From NCBI RefSeq assembly GCF_009792895.1, contig NZ_WSSC01000001.1, forward strand, positions 248,001 to 312,000: 64,000 nt of DNA, in the 5' to 3' direction. Below the pieces are notes generated by a model. The model ran no database searches. It worked only from the letters and a program-made list of their open reading frames with translations, and was not told where the DNA came from. Source of the DNA: Pigmentibacter ruber. GTDB lineage: Bacteria; Bdellovibrionota_B; Oligoflexia; Silvanigrellales; Silvanigrellaceae. Shown here piece after piece: positions 16,785-25,383 of the stretch (the stretch's first letter is position 1; every line of letters begins with the position of its first letter). The position numbers and the translations under genes were made by a program.

Positions 16785-17021
16785 ATGAAAGAGCAAAACG
16801 TGTATGATATTCATTCTGTTTATTTAAAATCAAATGAAACAGGAATTGAAAACTGGGAAAGAATTGAAGGTGTTCATGATCATGAGGCTAGGGAAGATGC
16901 TGAAAAAGTTATTCCAAACTACCAAAAAATAAAATCAAACACTAAATTAAAGTTAAATATACAAAAATCAGCAACCATCATTCCTGGTGCTGTTAGGAGA
17001 ATTGTAAAGTTTTTTAAATAA
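16785..17021 (+). CDS. Small hypothetical protein, 78 aa
   Basis: I do not recognise it. It starts at ATG 16785 behind a strong GAGGGTGG ribosome site, which makes it a real gene despite its size. The product is soluble, with His-containing segments (YDIHSVYL, GVHDHEAREDAEK) and a basic C-terminus (RRIVKFFK). It is divergent from the MocR regulator and may be controlled through the GTACAGTT boxes between them. Confidence 0.6.
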   Translation: MKEQNVYDIHSVYLKSNETGIENWERIEGVHDHEAREDAEKVIPNYQKIKSNTKLKLNIQKSATIIPGAVRRIVKFFK

Positions 17022-17089
17022 TATTTAAATTTTTCAAATTTTTATGGTTTTCTTCTTTCTCTCCCTTTTTAGAAATAATTGTTTGTGAA

Positions 17090-17117
17090 TTGACTAAAAT
17101 AACAAGCTATGTAACTT
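17090..17117 (+). promoter_or_regulatory. Possible promoter of the cobalamin-riboswitch transcript
   Basis: TTGACT (17090-17095) and TAACTT (17112-17117) are 16 bp apart, shortly before the riboswitch. The -10 is a weak match. Confidence 0.35.
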
Positions 17118-17129
17118 TTCTGAAGTTGA

Positions 17130-17348
17130 TGGTTTTGTGTTTTTTAATTGTTAAAAAACCAAATTAAAAGGGAATTTAGTGAAAATCTAAAACTGTCCCG
17201 CAGCGGTGAAAAAGAACGAAATTTGCTAAAAAGCACTGGTTAAACTGGGAAGCTGCAAAAAGTAGGAATAAAAAAAGCTTTTAAGTCCGAAGACCTGCCA
17301 TCATGCGTCCCTTGTAGACGCTTATGGAACAAGATCCGAGGGGATCTT
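17130..17348 (+). ncRNA. Cobalamin riboswitch
   Basis: The leader contains the conserved blocks of the adenosylcobalamin aptamer in order: AAAAGGGAA (about 17164), CTGTCCCGCAGCGGTGA, ACTGG, TGGGAAGC, and AGTCCGAAGACCTGCC (about 17284-17299). It ends with a small hairpin, AAGATCC/GGATCTT (17331-17348), with GAGG in the loop, which could take part in the expression platform. It precedes a TonB-dependent receptor by 20 bases, the classic arrangement of B12-repressed uptake genes. The outer boundaries are approximate. Confidence 0.9.
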
Positions 17349-17367
17349 CTATAAAAAAGAAAATAAC

Positions 17368-19518
17368 ATGAAGTTTATTACTGCAGCAAAAGTTTTTTTG
17401 TTGCCTATTTCAGTCCATGCTCAAAATCCGGCTCCAATTATTGTGTTACCTAAATCAGATCAAGCTGATTTAGATAAAATGCAGTCTGCTGAAAAATTTA
17501 AAAATTCAAAAGAAATCATAGAAGATCCATCTTCTGGGAACATAAATCAAGAGATTATTTTCACAGATTCACAGCCTGGTACTTTGCCAAGTCCTAAAAG
17601 TATTTCTGATTTAACGAAAAGAATAACATCTGGGCAGGTTGAACAATTTGGAGGTGAAGCGGGCGCTTTGAGAGTACGTCTCAGAGGTGCTCGAGCTTTC
17701 GAACCCACTTACTATTTTAATGGACTTCCCTTGGCAGGCTCTGATTCCAGTGAGCAAATAGTTTCTTTAATTCCTATTTCAGCAATAGCAAGCCTGATGG
17801 TTTATCCCGATAGCCCACCCTTTTGGTTAAGCAGTATGGGCATTAGTGGCGATATAAATGTGCTCAGTTGTCAGAAAGAGAATTGTTTTGCTAAAAAACG
17901 AACATTTGATGAAAATTCATTCAAAGTAAATTCTAGAGCAGGTTCATTTCATTATTGGCAAAACTCAATTAGTCATGCGCTTCAGTTAGATAAGAATTTC
18001 TCAGTGTTTTCTACAGTAGAAGCTACAAGCAGTAAAGAAGATTATCCTGTATTTAACAATAATAATTCTGTATTAAATGCAAATAGAGGGCAGTATGAAA
18101 ATTTACAGAATAACGATTTTCAAAAATATTCGGGATATTTTCATTTAAATATAAATTCTAGTTTATTTAATAATATTAATTCAGCTACATTATATACTGA
18201 TTATGAAAAGGGAATTCCAGGTGCTGTTAGCAGTGCTTCTAATGCAAGAATTAGAAAGAAACTATTTATTAGTACTCTGCAAGCAGAAAAATTTTATCCT
18301 GATAATGGAATAATTTGGAACAATCAGTTAGGCCTTATATTAAATAAATCAGAGATTTCAAATTTTTCAGAAGGATATACTACTCAAGCAAATTCAAGTT
18401 TTAATACTACAGCCCAAATTAAATCATGGATGACAATTCCAACGCAATTTATTTTCGAAGAGAAAACAGGTATTGTTATAGAATATCTTAATTTTACCCA
18501 AAATACTACCGCCTCTGTTCCTGCAGCGCTAGATAATTCCAGTGATAGTGAAAGTAAGTCACTAAGACGAGAAATTCGTTTAGGCTTATTTGAAAGTATT
18601 TATTTACCATTATTAAAAGAATACTCTTTATCATTGAATTTTAATAGCTGGCTTTCAGGAGCGCAATCTGAGGTATCTATTGATTGTAATAAAGGAAATT
18701 TACAAAATATTTGTAATACTAAAAATAATAATATTGAAAAAAATATTTATGGTTATTCATTTTCAATCCAACAAAATTATAAATTTATAATAAATTATTT
18801 GCGCTATATCTTAGCAATGCGTAGACCTTACTTAGCTGAAATGTATGGATCGCCAAGTGGGATTCTAGCAAATAGTGCTTTGCAAGAGGAACAAAGTAGA
18901 AAAATTGAATTTGGTTTTACATTTCCTTATTTTGAAATAGGTACTTTTTATACAAAAGATTCAAATTTAATTTTTCTCCAAGAAATAAATCAATTTATAT
19001 CACAGTATCAAAATATAGAAGATTCTAATCGCATTGGTTTATATTTAAATTCTGATATCTATATATATAAGAGCTGGAAATTTTATTTTTCATATCAATA
19101 TGTAAAATCTTTAATGAATAAGAATAATAATGAATACTATGTACCAAGAAGTTCTGAAAACTCTATTAATTCAGGAACAAGTGTTGATAGTATTTTTATA
19201 ACAAAATTAAATGAATATTCTACTTATTTTGGTTCATATTTTAATTTAAATTGGCAGAGTGAATTTTACTTGGATTATTTGAATATAAATAAGGTTGAAA
19301 TTCCACCCATTTATAATACTGGATTTTCAGTTCAATTTAAAAATTTGAAAGAGCAAAGAAACTTTCTTGTTTCCTTCGATATTTATAATATAGCTGATGA
19401 AACTTATGCAAAAGTATCAAATACAACAGGTTTTTCTCAACAAATGCAAACAAATGGTTATATAGGTTACCCTCCCCCTGGAAGACGATTTTATCTTACA
19501 ATTTCTGGAGAAATATAA
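17368..19518 (+). CDS. TonB-dependent outer membrane receptor, probably for cobalamin
   Basis: The 716-residue protein has a signal peptide (cleaved after SVHA), a plug domain (about residues 60-165) with RVRLRGARAFEPTYYFNGLPL and a SLIPISAIASLMVYPDS segment, and a long beta-barrel ending in FYLTISGEI, a typical C-terminal barrel strand. TonB-dependent receptors use proton-motive force to import scarce compounds. The cobalamin riboswitch directly upstream points to corrinoid import (BtuB role). I see no clear TonB box. Its stop overlaps the lipoprotein start (TAATG). No btuCDF genes are in the window. Confidence 0.85.
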   Translation: MKFITAAKVFLLPISVHAQNPAPIIVLPKSDQADLDKMQSAEKFKNSKEIIEDPSSGNINQEIIFTDSQPGTLPSPKSISDLTKRITSGQVEQFGGEAGALRVRLRGARAFEPTYYFNGLPLAGSDSSEQIVSLIPISAIASLMVYPDSPPFWLSSMGISGDINVLSCQKENCFAKKRTFDENSFKVNSRAGSFHYWQNSISHALQLDKNFSVFSTVEATSSKEDYPVFNNNNSVLNANRGQYENLQNNDFQKYSGYFHLNINSSLFNNINSATLYTDYEKGIPGAVSSASNARIRKKLFISTLQAEKFYPDNGIIWNNQLGLILNKSEISNFSEGYTTQANSSFNTTAQIKSWMTIPTQFIFEEKTGIVIEYLNFTQNTTASVPAALDNSSDSESKSLRREIRLGLFESIYLPLLKEYSLSLNFNSWLSGAQSEVSIDCNKGNLQNICNTKNNNIEKNIYGYSFSIQQNYKFIINYLRYILAMRRPYLAEMYGSPSGILANSALQEEQSRKIEFGFTFPYFEIGTFYTKDSNLIFLQEINQFISQYQNIEDSNRIGLYLNSDIYIYKSWKFYFSYQYVKSLMNKNNNEYYVPRSSENSINSGTSVDSIFITKLNEYSTYFGSYFNLNWQSEFYLDYLNINKVEIPPIYNTGFSVQFKNLKEQRNFLVSFDIYNIADETYAKVSNTTGFSQQMQTNGYIGYPPPGRRFYLTISGEI

Positions 19519-20720
19519 TGAATAACTTAAAGTTTAGAGTAATAAATTTTTCTTTCATATTAGTTTTTATTGCTTGTGGGAAGAAAGAGAATGTAAATCC
19601 AGATGTAAATATAGTGAATGAAAAGTCTTATTTTACAGCAAATAAATATGGCCAATTTAGTAATTTATATAGTTTTGATTTTGAAACTAAAAAATTGGAA
19701 CTTATTCTCTCAAGAACTCCAAGTGGAGATGCTAATGTCTATCAAAATATGAATAATTCGAATAATATTGGAGGTATTTATTGGGTGGAAAGATTTTTTG
19801 CACAACCTAGTCGCATTACTTATTTAGCTGCAAATACAAAAGCTTCTGGAGTTGAAAATACTAATTTCCCAATAAATATCCACAATTTAATTATGGTTAA
19901 AAATAAACTTCTTGGAATTGGTTATGAAACAGAAATTATTGCTACTTCTCCTGATTTATCGAATACATTTATGAGTAAAGTTAAATTAGATACCGAAGCT
20001 GTTTCTTTAACTACCGAAGAAAAACAATTAAAAACAAATCATTTATTAACAGCCAATAATAAAATATATGTCCTTTCCTTAGGAACATATGATTATAATT
20101 CGTATCAAAAAAATAAGCCATATATTTTTGAATTGGCAGATGATATGAAAACGGTGGTTAAGAAAACAGAAATTACCAATTGTTTTAATCCTGCAAGTCA
20201 TGTGAAAGTACTTGATACAAGTAAAGTTATTTTAAATTGTAATCCATATTCTGAAGATAAGTCTTTAATTACGAATTTAGTTTATGTTGATGTAGCTAGT
20301 AATAACATTGTTATTAAAGAAATATTAAGAACAGAAAAAAATGGTGATGTTCAGCAATTTGAATTAGGTGGGGTTTCTGCAACGAAAGATTCTGTCTTAA
20401 TTACGGAAAGAAAACAATCAGGTAACTATACTTGGAATAAAATTAATTTAGCTTATTGGTTTAACCTAAATAATCCTGAAACTATTGTGTTAAATGATAT
20501 AACTCGCAAGAAATTTTTAAAAAATTTAGCTGGAAAAGTTACTTTTAATTTTAGTAAAAATATGTATTTATTTAGCTGTGTAGTAGATCCTACAAGTTTT
20601 ACTTGTATAAAGGGAAAAGCTGCGATATCCAAAGACCTGCTCGGTGAAAAGTCTGAAATCATAGATTTTAATATACCTGAAATTAATGAAATTCAGTTCC
20701 CTATCCCAATTTATCAATGA
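19518..20720 (+). CDS. Lipoprotein co-expressed with the B12-type TonB receptor
   Basis: The 400-residue product has a lipoprotein signal with lipobox VFIAC followed by GKKE. The mature part consists of short repeating strand-turn units (YFTANKYGQFSNLYSFDFETKK, IHNLIMVKNKLLGIG, KIYVLSLGTYDYN), suggesting a beta-propeller. The one-base overlap with the receptor and the shared riboswitch imply a part in corrinoid uptake, for example as a surface capture protein. In Bacteroidetes the propeller lipoprotein BtuG does this; I claim analogy only, not homology. Confidence 0.68.
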   Translation: MNNLKFRVINFSFILVFIACGKKENVNPDVNIVNEKSYFTANKYGQFSNLYSFDFETKKLELILSRTPSGDANVYQNMNNSNNIGGIYWVERFFAQPSRITYLAANTKASGVENTNFPINIHNLIMVKNKLLGIGYETEIIATSPDLSNTFMSKVKLDTEAVSLTTEEKQLKTNHLLTANNKIYVLSLGTYDYNSYQKNKPYIFELADDMKTVVKKTEITNCFNPASHVKVLDTSKVILNCNPYSEDKSLITNLVYVDVASNNIVIKEILRTEKNGDVQQFELGGVSATKDSVLITERKQSGNYTWNKINLAYWFNLNNPETIVLNDITRKKFLKNLAGKVTFNFSKNMYLFSCVVDPTSFTCIKGKAAISKDLLGEKSEIIDFNIPEINEIQFPIPIYQ

Positions 20721-20732
20721 AAGTTTGATCCC

Positions 20733-21824
20733 ATGTCTTATTCCTTATTACTGTATTGTAGATCAGGCTTTGAAAGCGAATGTGCTGCAGAAATTTTAGC
20801 TTATACGTCTGAGCGTTCGGTTTCTGGCTTTGTCAAAGCCAAGGAAAACACCGCCCATGTCCTTTTTCAAGGGCATAATCCACAAGAAGTAATTCATATT
20901 TGGAATGACTTGCAGTTAAAAGATCTTATTTTTGCCCGACAAATAATTTTAGTTGCTCCCTTAGTGGCAGATTTACCTGAATCCAATAGAACAAAACCTA
21001 TATATAACTTATTTTTTACAAATTTTGCTGAAGTTTTAAATGGAAGACATATTTTAGATGATCTTTTTATTGAAACATTCGATACAGATTCGCAAAAAGA
21101 GCTATTGAATTTTTGTAAAAAATTTACAAGTCCGATGCTTTCTGAGCTAAAGAAAAATGGCTTTATTATAAATGATAAATCCCAGCGTGCTTTACGCATG
21201 CATTTAGTATTTTTAACAGGACAAAGTTGTTATATTGGCTTATGTGCTCCAAAAAAGGCTTCGCAGTGGTTTATGGGTATCCCTAGATTTAAATTTCCTA
21301 TCGATGCCCCTAGTCGTTCTACTTTAAAGTTGGAAGAAGCATTTCACGTTTTCTGTAATGCAGTAGAAAGGGAAAGTGAATTGCAAGCAGGCATGACAGC
21401 GGTGGATTTGGGAGCAAGTCCAGGGGGATGGACCTATCAATTTGTGCGCAGAAATATTTATGTTTTTGCGATTGATAATGGACCTATGCAAGATAAATTA
21501 ATGAAGACGGGTTTGGTTGAACATCTAAAAGAAGATGGTTTTAAATTTCGTGCAAAAAAACCAGTCGATTGGTTAGTTTGTGATATGGTTGAACAACCTA
21601 AAAAAATAGCGCAATTAATTGCAGATTGGGCTAAGTTTAAATTAAGTAAAAGGTTTATTTTTAATTTAAAATTACCTATGAAAAAAAGATATATTGAAGT
21701 AACTAATTGCTTAAATTTAATTCGCAATGAACTAGACGCAGAAAGAATTCATTATACCTTGCAAGCTCAGCAGCTTTATCACGATAGAGAAGAGGTTACT
21801 GTATATTTAAAAATATTGAATTAA
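20733..21824 (+). CDS. rlmM: 23S rRNA C2498 2'-O-ribose methyltransferase RlmM
   Basis: The 363-residue protein has an N-terminal THUMP-like region (LLYCRSGFESECAAEI, FARQIILVAPLV), then a Rossmann methyltransferase domain with VDLGASPGGWTYQFVRR (SAM binding), YVFAIDNGPM, DWLVCDMVEQP (catalytic Asp) and LKLPMKKRYIEV (catalytic Lys). This order matches RlmM, which methylates C2498 of 23S rRNA. It is convergent with the histidine kinase gene; the 3' ends overlap by 4 bases. Confidence 0.9.
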   Translation: MSYSLLLYCRSGFESECAAEILAYTSERSVSGFVKAKENTAHVLFQGHNPQEVIHIWNDLQLKDLIFARQIILVAPLVADLPESNRTKPIYNLFFTNFAEVLNGRHILDDLFIETFDTDSQKELLNFCKKFTSPMLSELKKNGFIINDKSQRALRMHLVFLTGQSCYIGLCAPKKASQWFMGIPRFKFPIDAPSRSTLKLEEAFHVFCNAVERESELQAGMTAVDLGASPGGWTYQFVRRNIYVFAIDNGPMQDKLMKTGLVEHLKEDGFKFRAKKPVDWLVCDMVEQPKKIAQLIADWAKFKLSKRFIFNLKLPMKKRYIEVTNCLNLIRNELDAERIHYTLQAQQLYHDREEVTVYLKILN

Positions 21825-23053
21825 AGTTTTTCATTTTTTCTAGGCAATTCAATAACAAAACAGGTATTTTGAACAATGGTATCTAAGTAAAATAAACCTT
21901 TATGCTCTTCTATTATTCCTTTGGTAGAACACAAACCTAAGCCTATTCCTTTGCCTACTTCTTTGGTAGTAAAAAATGGTTTCATTAAATTTTCTCTGTT
22001 CTCCTTTGAAATACCTACTCCATTATCAATAAAACTTATTTTAATTCTATCCGGTAAGACTTGAAAAGAAATATTTATTATTTTATTTTCTACTGATTCA
22101 AGAGCATCGTAAGCATTTAAAAGTAAATTTAAAAATGCTTGGCGTATATGATTAGGTTTGCAATTTACATATATGTTTTTCATACTTTCTACATTATCCA
22201 ATTTAATTTCTATGCTTCTATTTTTAATTTTTTCCTTACAAAGTAATAAGGTTTCATTTAATAAACCTAAAATAGAATATGGTTGAAGAGGTTCTTTTTC
22301 AGAATTTTTTGCAAAAAGTCTTAAATTGGTAATAATTTCTTTAATTCTATCTTTTGTCATCTCAATTTTATCTATTTCACTTAACAAATAAGTTCCATCT
22401 AAAGTTGGATTTTCTCTAATATATTCCTTCATCAGATGTGTTTTTCCAGTAATAATCATTAAAGGATTATTTATCTCATGCGCAATTCCAGAAGCCATTT
22501 CTCCTAGTGACAGCATTTTAGCATGTTGAATAAGATTTTTTTCATCAGTTTGAATTTTTTTAAATAATTTCTTCATTTCAAAATTTTGAATTACAAGTTT
22601 TGCAAGGGATTTCAAAATACGTTCTTGATCATTATTTAATTTATTTGGTTTATGGTCAATTACACAAAGTGTCCCAAGTTTGTAACCTTTGCTCGTAATT
22701 AAGGGAGAACCAGCATAAAATTTAATTTTAGGATCTGCTGTTACTAAGGGATTATCTTTAAAGCGTTCATCGTTTTCAGTATTTTCTATAATAAAAACTT
22801 CATCTTGGTGAATGGCATGGCCACAAAAAGAAATATCTCTTGAAGTTTCTGTTGCATTTAATCCAAGATTTGCTTTAAACCACTGTCTTTCTCTATCAAT
22901 AATGCTAATTAGGCTTATTGGTGTTTGACAAATGTAAGAAGCTATAAAAACTATTTCATCTAAATTAAATTCTGGAGGTGTATCTAATATTCCATAATCA
23001 TATAATTCTTTAATTCTTGCTTCTTCATTTTCTAGTTTAGGCGCCGCTAGCAT
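21821..23053 (-). CDS. GAF-domain sensor histidine kinase
   Basis: The 410-residue soluble kinase has an N-terminal GAF domain (about residues 20-165) with the ERQWFKANLGL, RDISFCGHAI and YAGSPLI blocks common to this GAF subtype. A short coil leads to the HisKA helix with phosphoacceptor His in GEMASGIAHEINNPL, then a HATPase domain: NLLLNAYDAL (N box), DNGVGIS (G1) and GKGIGLGLCSTKGI (G2). No TM segment is seen, so it senses a cytoplasmic signal. No response regulator is adjacent. Confidence 0.88.
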   Translation of the reverse strand: MLAAPKLENEEARIKELYDYGILDTPPEFNLDEIVFIASYICQTPISLISIIDRERQWFKANLGLNATETSRDISFCGHAIHQDEVFIIENTENDERFKDNPLVTADPKIKFYAGSPLITSKGYKLGTLCVIDHKPNKLNNDQERILKSLAKLVIQNFEMKKLFKKIQTDEKNLIQHAKMLSLGEMASGIAHEINNPLMIITGKTHLMKEYIRENPTLDGTYLLSEIDKIEMTKDRIKEIITNLRLFAKNSEKEPLQPYSILGLLNETLLLCKEKIKNRSIEIKLDNVESMKNIYVNCKPNHIRQAFLNLLLNAYDALESVENKIINISFQVLPDRIKISFIDNGVGISKENRENLMKPFFTTKEVGKGIGLGLCSTKGIIEEHKGLFYLDTIVQNTCFVIELPRKNEKL

Positions 23054-23135
23054 AAATTTTACCTTAAAAATATATTTATCTTTATTTTAAGATAATTAAT
23101 GCAATTTTTCAAGGACTTGGGAAAGCATAGAAGAG

Positions 23136-24215
23136 TCAAGAAGAGTGAGAGAGAAGAAAGTTGTATTCAGCTTGTTTAAAATCTGCAACAAGTTTTTGGA
23201 CATCTGTATCTGAAGTATTAAATGAAGTAATGATTCTAATAGTACAAGTGTTTTTCTCAAAATTTTCATTAGTAATGTAAAATAAATAATTTTTAGCCAA
23301 TTCATCCTTAAGTTTTGTAGGTAATTCGATAAAAATTTGATTTGTTTCAACCTTGTTAAGAATTTTGAAGAGCTTAGTAGATTTTAATTCTTTAGCTATA
23401 TAATAAGATTTTTCGTTAGCATTAATAGCATTATTTAGCCATAGATTATTTTTAAAATATGGAATAAACTGGGCTGGAATAAATCGCATTTTAGAAAATA
23501 ATTGCATTGACTGCTTTTGAATGTAGGGCATATCAAGGGCTAAATGTTTATTAAAAACAACAATAGCTTCAGCCATAATGGCTCCGTTTTTTGTTGCACC
23601 AAAAGAGAGAATATCTATCCCAGTGTCAACAACCATTTCTTTAAACGTTTTGTTTAAAAAAGCAGCTGCATTAGCAATACGTGCGCCATCCATATGTACA
23701 ATTAAACCATTTGCATGCGCAAAATCACAGATGTCTTTAATTTCTTGACAAGTATAAACTGTACCTAATTCTGTAGATTGAGTAATTGAGACTGCTTTGG
23801 GTTTATTAAAGTGGCTGGTTCGAAAATTTAGGAATGCTTGTTTTAAATTACTTACAGTTAATTTTCCGTCTGTTGCATGAGTTGGGGTAGTGAAAATTTT
23901 TGCTCCAATAAAGTTTTCAAGAGCTCCACCTTCCGCGGTATTTATATGTGCTATATCTGTACAAATTACAGCTTCGAAACTGCGTAAAACACTTTTCAAG
24001 GCTACAACATTTGCTGCTGTTCCTGTCCCAACAAAAAATATTTCACAATCTTGCTTGAAATGCTTTTGGAATTCAGTCTTTGCCATTTTTGAATAAGAAT
24101 CTGAGCCATAAGGGATTTCAGTGCTTTCTAATGAGGCCATTATCGTTGCTGCAATGTCAGGATGTGCTCCTACATAGTTATCACTTGCAAATTGAATAAT
24201 TTTAGTATCTTGCAT
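23136..24215 (-). CDS. Low-specificity L-threonine aldolase (PLP beta-eliminating lyase family)
   Basis: The 359-residue enzyme cleaves L-threonine or allo-threonine to glycine and acetaldehyde. Recognised features are the N-terminal FASDNYVGAHPDI, FVGTGTAANVVAL, HINTAEGGA, HMDGARIANAAAF with the PLP-ring Asp, and SFGATKNG with the Schiff-base lysine. It is divergent from the His-rich peptide/binding-protein unit. A serine or phenylserine aldolase role is also possible within the family. Confidence 0.85.
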   Translation of the reverse strand: MQDTKIIQFASDNYVGAHPDIAATIMASLESTEIPYGSDSYSKMAKTEFQKHFKQDCEIFFVGTGTAANVVALKSVLRSFEAVICTDIAHINTAEGGALENFIGAKIFTTPTHATDGKLTVSNLKQAFLNFRTSHFNKPKAVSITQSTELGTVYTCQEIKDICDFAHANGLIVHMDGARIANAAAFLNKTFKEMVVDTGIDILSFGATKNGAIMAEAIVVFNKHLALDMPYIQKQSMQLFSKMRFIPAQFIPYFKNNLWLNNAINANEKSYYIAKELKSTKLFKILNKVETNQIFIELPTKLKDELAKNYLFYITNENFEKNTCTIRIITSFNTSDTDVQKLVADFKQAEYNFLLSHSS

Positions 24216-24344
24216 AAAAATTCCTAAACTTTTAAGTAAAAACAGCTTGCCAAAATTATATGATGTTTGGTAGGTTCATACGTAGGTAATATCTGTTTTA
24301 AACATAATTACCAATTAAAGCAAACTTTTTTAAAGGGTGCAAAG

Positions 24345-24458
24345 ATGAGGATTAGCCAAGTATTTCAAGTGTTTAAAATATCTACTTTAAATTTTAATAG
24401 CTTACCTAAAGCAACATCTACCGCACATCATTCTTACCATCATCATCATCATCAATAA
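24345..24458 (+). CDS. 37-residue peptide with histidine-rich C-terminus, possible leader peptide
   Basis: ATG 24345 has an AAGGGTG ribosome site. The peptide ends with seven His codons in its last ten sense codons (HHSYHHHHHQ), then TAA. It lies 132 bases before a polar amino-acid-binding protein. This resembles the leader of the his operon, where runs of His codons make ribosome stalling respond to His-tRNA. I do not see a clear terminator/antiterminator pair downstream, so attenuation is unproven. A metal-binding or secreted peptide is the alternative. A TTGACT at 24537 suggests the binding-protein gene may also have its own promoter. Confidence 0.5.
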   Translation: MRISQVFQVFKISTLNFNSLPKATSTAHHSYHHHHHQ

Positions 24459-24590
24459 ATAGATTTCTTTTTCTCTTTTCATTTTTATAATTTTTTTGCA
24501 TCAATAGTTATAAGTTTAGTTAATACGCTGATATTATTGACTTTCCTTTTTAATTAGAGCTTGATCAAACTGCCTAGATAGGATGTTTTT

Positions 24591-25361
24591 ATGTATAAAA
24601 TTATGTATTTGTTTGTTTTATTAATTTATGTCACGACTGCTTTAGGCCAAGACAACGACTTGAGTTTTACTAAAATTCAAAAATCTGGAGTATTAAAAGT
24701 TTGCTCCCAAGCGGGCTTTATTCCATTTGAAGTGAAAGATAATAAAGGAAATTGGAAAGGTTTTGACGTAGATATTATGCAAGAATTTGCAAAAAAATAT
24801 AAGCTTAAATTAGTCATGATGGATACAACTTTAGATGGATTGATTCCTTCTTTATTAACAGGTAAATGTGATTTTATTGCTTCTGGATTGACTATAACAG
24901 AAGAACGGCAAAAAGCGGTTTTATTTTCAAAACCTGTCTATACAGTTATTGTATCAGCAGCATTATTAAACACTCCTGAAAATAGAGAAAAATATAAAAC
25001 ATTTAGTGATCTTGATTCAGTGGGAACAAAAATTGCGACTCACACAGGAAGTGCTGCAACTTTATTTTTAAAAAGTTATTTAAAGAAGGCTACACATTTG
25101 CAATTTGATACGGAAAGTGATGAAGTGAATGCTGTAGTCCAAAAAAGAACAACTGCTTTTGTTGAAGATAATGTTTTCATCGCTCAAGCAAAAAAGGAAA
25201 TGAAAATAGATTTTTATACTCTTTTCTCAAATGAAAAGGGAGATCTAGCAATGGCTGCAAGAAAAAAAGATTTAAAGTTAATAGAAAAGTTTAATGAATT
25301 TCTTGATCAAATTGAAAAAAATGGTCAATATGCAAACATTAAAAAGAAATATTTTAATTGA
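24591..25361 (+). CDS. Polar amino-acid ABC transporter substrate-binding protein (SBP family 3)
   Basis: The 256-residue periplasmic protein has a signal peptide (cleaved near ALGQ). The family 3 fold follows: KSGVLKVCSQAGFIPFEVKD, WKGFDVDIMQEFA, CDFIASGLTITEERQKAV and GTKIATHTGSAATLFL. This is the His/Gln/Arg/Lys-binding class. No permease or ATPase gene is adjacent, so it must work with a transporter encoded elsewhere or act as a sensor. It lies downstream of the His-rich peptide, which hints at histidine as ligand, but no residue proves that. Confidence 0.85.
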   Translation: MYKIMYLFVLLIYVTTALGQDNDLSFTKIQKSGVLKVCSQAGFIPFEVKDNKGNWKGFDVDIMQEFAKKYKLKLVMMDTTLDGLIPSLLTGKCDFIASGLTITEERQKAVLFSKPVYTVIVSAALLNTPENREKYKTFSDLDSVGTKIATHTGSAATLFLKSYLKKATHLQFDTESDEVNAVVQKRTTAFVEDNVFIAQAKKEMKIDFYTLFSNEKGDLAMAARKKDLKLIEKFNEFLDQIEKNGQYANIKKKYFN

Positions 25362-25383
25362 TGCATTTTGTGGAGATGCTGAT

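Noticed and set aside
23096-23350. 84-codon minus-strand open frame
   Set aside because: It overlaps the end of threonine aldolase in another frame and has no ribosome site or motif.
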